Origin: Candidula unifasciata
Taxonomy: Eukaryota; Mollusca; Gastropoda; Stylommatophora; Geomitridae
Assembly: GCA_905116865.2 (NCBI GenBank)
Contig: CAJHNH020004713.1
Span: forward strand, 1-64,000
Direction of reading: 5' to 3'
Length of the DNA stretch: 64,000 bases
In this document: positions 39,201 through 48,200 of the stretch, in pieces
Layout of the letters: every line of letters begins with the position of its first letter
Position numbering within the stretch: the stretch's first letter is position 1
Made by a program: the position numbers and the translations under genes
The notes under the pieces: generated by a model
The model's database searches: none
Told to the model about the DNA's origin: nothing
What the model saw: only the letters and a program-made list of their open reading frames with translations

Positions 39201-42200
39201 TCATCTGCCGAATCAACCGCTGGGGTAACAGTAGACTCTTCTTCTTGCATATCAACATCAAGTTCTCCCTCTTCCTCATCCAGAGCTTTCTCCACCATCT
39301 TGGGCTCTGCAACACTCAACACTGGATTTCTTTTCACATGTCCCACGTCTTCATTCCCCTTGTCTGCCTCTGCCTCATTCTCCAGTTCCTCAAGGTTTTT
39401 TCTTCTCCCTTTCTTGCTTTTGGGTTTCCTGTATTCAATATAATTTAAAAGCAATGTTTCCCCATTGTAAATCTGAACAAAGAAGCCAAAACAATTGACT
39501 GCACAGTTTATTGCTGATTTGAGAGCCGCCGTGATGTAGCGGCTAGACACCTACGTGCCGATCAGGACTTAGGTACTGGCAGAGACTGACTTTTTCCCAA
39601 ACAATTAATGTTGAATCGACACCACAGCACTCGGGACACTCCCATAAGTGCTCAGTCCCCCATCTTCATCAGCAAGAGAATAGTTTCAATTCCGATGGTA
39701 CCAGTAACCGCACACACACACAAATTACTTCAGGTCCCAGGTCGAACCCAGCCTTGAGTTGGTACCAGGTGCACTGGGAGGCAAAGGCGGCTGACGTGAT
39801 GCTGACCACATTACCCACCAAGTGTCGATTTGTCTGTAAAATACAGGTCTGCCCTGAATGTCTAATATGCCTGAAGGTGGGGAAATAGGTTCTTCACTTA
39901 ACTTTACATTTCACTTCAACTCATTCTGACAACTGCAGGCTGATCCAGACTATAAATGTGAACATACTGGGAAGTAAAGGTGGCCAGAATTATACTGGCC
40001 ACATTACTAATTAAATGCAGATGTCTATAAATATTTGAAACTATATACTCATCAAGATGTGGAAATAGGTCATTTATACGTCAGGTACAACTGAATGAAA
40101 ACAAGCGAATCCTTCTAATCGACATACAAAATCAACTAAACGAAAGTTAACCACATGTTTTACCAGAGAAAATGCAGATTCATGACATTTTTTGTGAGCC
40201 TGTACAAATCTGGAAAAATTTATCATTGTGGCTTCAATGAAGCACAGCATTCTTCGACACATACAGAACTTGAAATGTGCTGTCCTTGTTTACAATGTGG
40301 CCAGAGTACAAACAATGGTGCTCAGTAACTTATGAAAACAGATAGACAAGAAAAATTTCAGATCACACAGTGATTTACAAGGTTATTCTTAACCTATTTT
40401 AGTGCCCCCCCCCCCTCCTCCTCCCCCTTTTTGTTAGAACACACATTTTTTTAACCAATGCGTTTTAACTATTCATTAGAAATCTGGTATTTTACCAAAA
40501 ATTAATATCCATTTTATAATTTAGGTACCTTAACTAGTGTTAGCACCTATGCTTTATCAAACTAGTTATTTAACCGATTTTGTATAGGACAAGTACTTTA
40601 ACTATGTTAGCAGCTATGTTAAATAGATACGTACAGTGCTTTAACTAACATTAAGTTGTTTTATATATTTGTTCAATAATATTCTGAACATAAAAAAGGA
40701 AACTTACTCATCTTTAAGTTCTTGTTCTGGTGTTTCCTTGTAAAGGCGAGTTCCATAGAAATACCAATACTTAGCTCCCTTAGCATCCGTACCCAGGGGT
40801 TCGACCCGCAAGCTGTCTCCACTCAGGCCCTAGGTGAAAGAGTTGAATGGCATTGTCAAATAAGCTTATTTAATTACTGCGCTGAAACCAAGAGAAAAAG
40901 TGACATGCAGAGACTGATAACAGATAAAGAAAAGAATCAGTGACTCTGGAAGATACAGATTGGAAGTGGAGGGAGGTTCAATAGCTGGTTAAAGATAAGA
41001 ATGGTCTGGCATAACTTAGGGCCAATGCTCCAATCAGGGAGAAAGTAAAAGGGAAAGCAGGAGATGTATCCATAGCAGCAGCAGAGGAAGAGGAGGTGAA
41101 GGAAAAAGAAGAAATAGAAAAAGAATGCAAAAGGACAGATTTAACTGCACACAGCTCAGTGTCTCTCCGCATTTTTCGCCCGTTAAGAGTGGTGCACAAA
41201 GCATAAATTGCAGGTTTTTTTAAGACCCTGCCCTTTGTATCAATTTTCAAAGTCTCTCCTCTGTCCCCAGATATCCCTACTTCACAGATTTAATAGATCT
41301 GAGCTGAATAGATACCTTCAGCATGCAAACAAAACAGGAAAGTAAACAAGGGCAGATAAAGATTAAATATTTTAAAAGGTTTAAAGTCGAGAGGACCGAA
41401 ATCACTGCACTGCATTTGATCTTTTATGGCCTAATCACTCTGCATAACAACTAGTTGACTGCACAATGTGTCAGGCAAAGCACAAGCTCTGTAGCTCTAG
41501 CGATGATCCCCTCAGAAATCTCTATAAACTGCGTTCATCAACCAGTTTAACAACTTGGAAGTCTCAGGAGTCAATAATAACAAATATTTACAATGACAAA
41601 AAAAACTGTAAAACTAAACTACAAAACAATATCAACATACAAAGCTGAAAATAAACAAGGAAGCAATCACTAACAACATGATCTGCAAATGTACTTCAAC
41701 ATTAAATTACCTTTAGCATTTCAGCAACATCTTCAGCATCAAAAAGATGTCTTTCAGGAACAGATCATAATTGTAGTACCTGATTGTGAAACCCAAAAAA
41801 ATCAAAGTAATGTTTCATGTCCTGAATTTAAACAAAGGGGACATAAGAAAGAGACTGCACAATTTACTGCCTGATGTATTTGCATGTACCTCATCAGATG
41901 TATACTACAGTAACAACTGAAAACAATTAAGAAAATAAATGTATCCTTCCAAGTGAAAAACTAAATCAACCACACTCAAAAGTAATTGCGTTTGCCTTGG
42001 TAAAATGGGCAGTTACTTTAGGAGGTACCACGAAATGTTCCATGTAATCTATTGTTTGTGTCTTTTTTGTTCAAGAAAAATAATGTATTATAAACACAAC
42101 TCATAAATCATTACAATGTATGACAAACTAGATGTTGTGAGGGCCCTTTGGGATCGAGTCAACAGTGCGGAGGTACAAACAGATCGTTACGATCTGAGGA

Positions 42201-45200
42201 GAATGGCGCTGTGAGGAGTTACATGAGATCTGACCGATGCTCAAAACTCAAGGGAGGGGCAAGACAAACATACAATCAGACAGTTATGGTGCCATTGGAA
42301 TAACAACACTTTACTTGCTGCTAAAGATGAGGATCAGGTGCTTATGGCAGTGTCACATGTGTTTTATGATGTTGATTCTTAATTCAACATACATCATCAA
42401 CTGTCATTTCTAGTTTTACAAATATAATTTTAACGGCAAACAATTATTTTAGTAAAAGCAAAAGTATAGGATACATGTCCACTGCCTCGGGACGACCAGG
42501 CAAGCAACGGATAGATGGAATATCTGAGTCTTAGATACCAGCATCTACACAGCACATACCCAAGGCTAGCACCTAATGCCTCTTCAAATCCTAACACTAA
42601 AAGGCAGGGCAGGACTGGAGGAGGAGAAGAAGAGGCATATCGAGTATATGGTGCTAGCCCCATGTTTTTAGACTTTATGGATGCCATTAAATTTACTAGA
42701 ACACCTCCCTGCCACCCTTTTCATGCAGGTCAAACAAGGAAATCCAGAATAATATTGAAAAATCCACCTTGCTTTATTAATTTATGAATCGACATCTCAG
42801 CACACGGGGCATACCCATAGCTGCTTTGTCTCCCGCAGCAAATGTCTTAAGGTGTAGATTCTAACTGTTTTTGAGAATACTGATTGTAAACTCATTGTTC
42901 TCTTCCTCTCATAAGTCTCTCCTTGATCCACACCTAATTCCTCATTCATACACATATTATTAAATCCTGCTCCATGACTTCTATTAGCATTCGTTCATAA
43001 ATGGTGTTCAGAATGTCTCCTTTGTCTGGTGCAAGTGTTCCTGTAGCTACCATTTCTGTTGCCTTAATATCCGCTCTTTCATTTCCTCTTACACTTGCAT
43101 CTCCACTTTGATTAAAACTCAATCACTGTACTACGTGGCTGGCAGGGAGTGTGGTAGCCCTAGACAACAAAAACTACAGGGCCTCATAGAATGGAAACCC
43201 ATGAGACACAGAATGTAAAACTAAGAGCCTCAAATAATGGTAGCCTGAGAGCCCCACAGAACGAACGAACGAACTTTATTTTCAAAGGGTCACAAATTGG
43301 GCACTCAGGCCCGTCTTACATTCGGCCCTTCCAAACACTCGTCTTTCACACTGCATCTGTATTTTATCAATAAGCATGTTATATTCGTATGATAATATGC
43401 ATATTATGAATATCAAAAAAGTGGTGGGAAAAAAGCACGGGTGGTAAAATTCATGCACACACACACCCACCCACTTCACTCATTCATACCCACACAGACA
43501 CACACACATACATACAAACAGACATACGCGCACATACCCAATCACACATGCAGATACACAGACACACACATGTGACACACACACACACACATAAACCGGC
43601 ATACAGACACACACAGACACATATGCACAAACACACACAGACACAAACACATAGATACACTCGGAGACACAAATACACACATAAAATCGCAGACACATAC
43701 ACACACACGCCCTGATGCTCACGCAGATCCATACACTCAACCACAGACACACACACACACAGAAGCATACGCAGGCATTCATACATACAGGCACACTCAG
43801 AGATACACGCAGACACACATATACACAGGCACACACACACACCCATATAGACACATCGGAGACACAGAGAAACACACGCAGACATATACACACAGATATA
43901 TACAAACAGAGACGCGCATATACACAGGCATTCATGCACAGATAGAAAGAGAGCTCCGTAAAATGGAAACCCACAAGAATTAAAGACTGGATATCTGTGC
44001 GACTCACAGAATGGAAACCGAGAGCCTCACAGACAGAAAAAGAGCTCCATAAAATAGAAACCTGCCCAAGAGTTAAAGCCTCGCAGAATTAAAACCGAGA
44101 GCCTCACTGAAAGGAAACTGAGAGCCTCGCAGAATAGAAAACAAGAGCCTCACAGAATGGAAACTGTGAGCCTCACAGAATGGAACCCGAGAGCCTCACA
44201 AAATGGAAAACAAGAGCCTCACAAAATGGAAACTGTGAGCCTCACTGAATGGAAACTGTGAGCCTCACTGAATGGAACCTGAGAGCCTCGCAGAATAGAA
44301 ACCAACAGCCTCAATGAATGGAACCCGAGAGCCTCACAGAATGGAAACTGTGAGTCTCACTGAATGGACCCCGAGAGCCTCACAAAATGGAAACTGTGAG
44401 CCTCACTGAATGGAGCCTGAGAGCCTCGCAGAATAGAAACCAAGAGCCTCACTGAATGGAACCCGAGAGCCTCACAAAATAGAAACCAAGAGCCTCACAA
44501 AATATAAACCAAGAGCCTCACAGAATAGAAACCAAGAGCCTCACTGAATGGAACCCGAGAGCCTCACAAAATAGAAACCAAGAACCTCGCAGAATAGAAA
44601 CCAAGAGCCTCACTGAATGGAACCCGAGAGCCTCACAAAATAGAAACCGAGAGCCTCACAGACAGAAAAAGAGCTCCATAAAATAGAAACCTGCCCAAGA
44701 GTTAAAGCCTCGCAGAATTAAAACCGAGAGCCTCACAGAAAGGAAACTGAGAGCCTCGCAGAATAGAAAACAAGAGCCTCACAGAATGGAAACTGTGAGC
44801 CTCACAGAATGGAACCCGAGAGCCTCACAAAATGGAAAACAAGAGCCTCACAAAATGGAAACTGTGAGCCTCACTGAATGGAACCTGAGAGCCTCGCAGA
44901 ATAGAAACCAACAGCCTCAATGAATGGAACCCGAGAGCCTCACAGAATGGAAACTGTGAGTCTCACTGAATGGACCCCGAGAGCCTCACAAAATGGAAAC
45001 TGTGAGCCACACTGAATGGAGCCTGAGAGCCTCGCAGAATAGAAACCAAGAGCCTCACTGAATGGAACCCGAGAGCCTCACAAAATAGAAACCAAGAGCC
45101 TCACAAAATAGAAACCAAGAGCCTCACAGAATAGAAACCAAGAGCCTCACAGAATAGAAACCAAGAGCCTCACAGAATAGAAACCAAGAGCCTCACAGAA

Positions 45201-48200
45201 TAGAAACCAAGAGCCTCACAGAATGGAACCCGAGAGCCTCACAAAATAGAAACCAAGAGCCTCACAGAATAGAAACCAAGAGCCTCGCAGAATAGAAACC
45301 AAGAGCCTCACAGAATAGAAACCAAGAGCCTCACAAAATAGAAACCAAGAGCCTCACAGAATAGAAACCAAGAGCCTCACAGAATAGAAACCAAGAGCCT
45401 CACAAAATAGAAACCAAGAGCCTCGGAGAATAGAAACCAAGAGCCTCACTGAATGGAACCCGAGAGCCTCACAAAATAGAAACCAAGAGCCTCACAAAAT
45501 AGAAACCAAGAGCCATACAGAATGGAAACCAACAGCCTCACTGAATGGAACCCGAGAGCCTCACAAAATGGAAACTGTGAGCCTCACTGAATGGAGCCCG
45601 AGAGCCTCACAAAATGGAAACCAAGAGCCTCGCAGAATAGAAACCAAGAGCCTCACTGAATGGAAACCAAGAGCCTCACAAAATAGAAACCAAGAGCCTC
45701 ACAGAATAGAAACCAAGAGCCTCACAGAATAGAAACCAAGAGCCTCACAGAATAGAAACCAAGAGCCTCACAAAATAGAAACCAAGAGCCTCACAGAACA
45801 GAAACCAAGAGCCTCACAGAACGGAAACCAAGAGCCTCACAGAACAGAAACCAAGAGCCTCACAGAACAGAAACCAAGAGCCTCACAGAATAGAAACCAA
45901 GAGCCTCACAGAATAGAAACCAAGAGCCTCACAGAACAGAAACCAAGAGCCTCACAGAACAGAAACCAAGAGCCTCACAGAATAGAAACCAAGAGCCTCA
46001 CTGAATGGAAACCAAGAGCCTCACTGAATAGAAACCAAGAGCCTCACTGAATAGAAACCAAGAGCCTCACAGAATAGAAACCAAGAGCCTCACTGAATGG
46101 AACCCAAGAGCCTCACAGAATAGAAACCAAGAGCCTCACAGAATAGAAACCAAGAGCCTCACAGAACAGAAAAAAGAGCCTCAATGAATGGAACCCGAGA
46201 GCCTCGCAGAACAGAAAAAAAGAGCCTCACTGAATGGAACCCGAGAGCCTCACAAAATGGAACCAGAGAGCCTCACTGAATGAAAACCAAGAGTCTCAAA
46301 GAACTAAATAATCATATAGAGTAAAATGCATGTTTCCAGATGTTTCTTTTTCTTACAGTACATGCAGTGTGACAGTGGTAGTCACATCCACTCTCAACCG
46401 TCTGTCTTATGTTACTTTCAATCAATTCTGACACAGACGATCTTATGTATCTTGATGTCAAACTGTCCAGCAACTTCTCTCTCAGTCTCCCTCTGCCTCT
46501 CTCCTCCTCCAACTTTCCCACCGTCATGAGGTACTCCAGTTGTACTCAAATGTTTACTTTCATTTATTTAATGGTATTATACTTTCTCCCTAAACAAATA
46601 AAACTGGAAGCCATTTTCACTTTGTAAACTTTACCAGTATCTTCACTTACTTGATGTCATCTCGTGCATAGCAGCCATTTAACAGCTGACAGATGATGTC
46701 AATGACAAGAGTGCTTCCCCCCTGAGCCGGTGAAGTCAAAAGTGCTTCCTCCAGGTCCTGCAGAGAGAAAACAAACCATATTTTTCAGCATGTGGTACCC
46801 AAGATTAAACAGCAATAAAAGTCTATGGTTCAGCACCAACAAGGAAATCAAATTTAAAAAATGTGACAGCATCCATCTTCCTTGATGTGGCTTGTGAGTT
46901 GAAATGCTATAGAAAGATTGTCAGAATACCATGGACCAGGAAAAAGAAATAAATATCACACAAATTAGTTAAGAACAACATACAAAACAAGGAGCTAGAA
47001 ACGAATATTCAACGAGTTTATAGGTACTTAATGAGTTAATTTGCCAAACCAAGAGTATACATCATCTACAAAATTATAAATAAAGAATTAGGCTTGAAAT
47101 GCTAATCACAGATATCAACTAAATTTGCTGGTGCTGCAAAATCATGAACACCCAATCATAAATGAGAGAGCAAGCAGGACTGCTAAATCTAGACTTACCT
47201 CAATATCAAAATCACAAAACCCAAACACAGCCTTGAACAATGAACAGAAGTGAGCAATTGCTGGAATCTCCCACCAAGTGTGGATTTCTGTTTTGAGATA
47301 AATCATGAGCAGTTTATCATCTTCAATATCTTAGATTCCTAATGCTATATGTACAACATCAATCATCATCAGCATGTGTCCTGTCAACTAGCGTAGGTGC
47401 TCATGCGTCTCCGCAGACAGATCACAATCCCTGGTTGCATGGAACAGCTCTCTTGATGATTTCCTTCGTTTCAGCCCATCCAGCATCATCTCTCTTGGTC
47501 TGCCTCTACCACTTTTTCCACTGATCTTTCCAGTTGTCAAAAACACTAATATCCGAGGAGAATTTGATATAAAGCACAGAGGAGAATTGGTTTATAAATA
47601 GCCGCCTGTCTCTAAAGTGAGGTATTCTGGTATGTTAAACGTCATTGTGGCCTGCCGGAGACAACGGTTATGATGGCTACATCTCTGGAAAATAAGGCAG
47701 AGGCAGACCTCGGTGAATGTTAATGCAAGACATTGAAGCTGCATTGGCTATTTACAGAGATAGAGCTGGAAAACTGGCTAGACAAAGAGAAACTTTAGGC
47801 ATGCGGCGACGAGTGTGATGTTCTGTTAAGGACCTACTGACTGATGATGATGATGAATGCTAAATGCAGAGAGAGGACATGGCTACAGAGAAAAGGCACT
47901 AAACAAAGAGGGACACATTACACCTCACTCTGGGCACCTGGAGACTCCTTTGTTAGTTTTATGAAACCCTATGAAGCAAATCTGCCTGACATCCTCAAAA
48001 TACACCAACAGGTAAATGACCTTCACAAGCCTTAACTGAAATGGCAGTAACACTAAATTCATCACCATCACCAAGTGCCTTGTCAACTGGCATAACTGAT
48101 CATGCCTCTCCACAACCCGCAGCCTTCATCAGCATGTATTAACTGATAAAAAGCTGTTAAGAATCAACCCATTGTGTCTTCTCTTTTCACAAATGTTTCT

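Noticed and set aside
43480..44007. 175- and 151-codon minus-strand Cys/Val-rich ORFs resembling Cys-rich secreted proteins
   Set aside because: They are translations of degenerate CA/TG microsatellite DNA.
34609..46305. CRISPR array
   Set aside because: Units are directly tandem with no unique spacers of constant length, and the DNA is eukaryotic.
46312..46527. Minus-strand ORF with [15 protein letters not shown] considered as the missing CECR2 exon
   Set aside because: It matches the TGKxxxRxRGRxREKxLDSL tail of non-LTR reverse transcriptases instead, and it lies downstream of exon 3 without usable splice sites.
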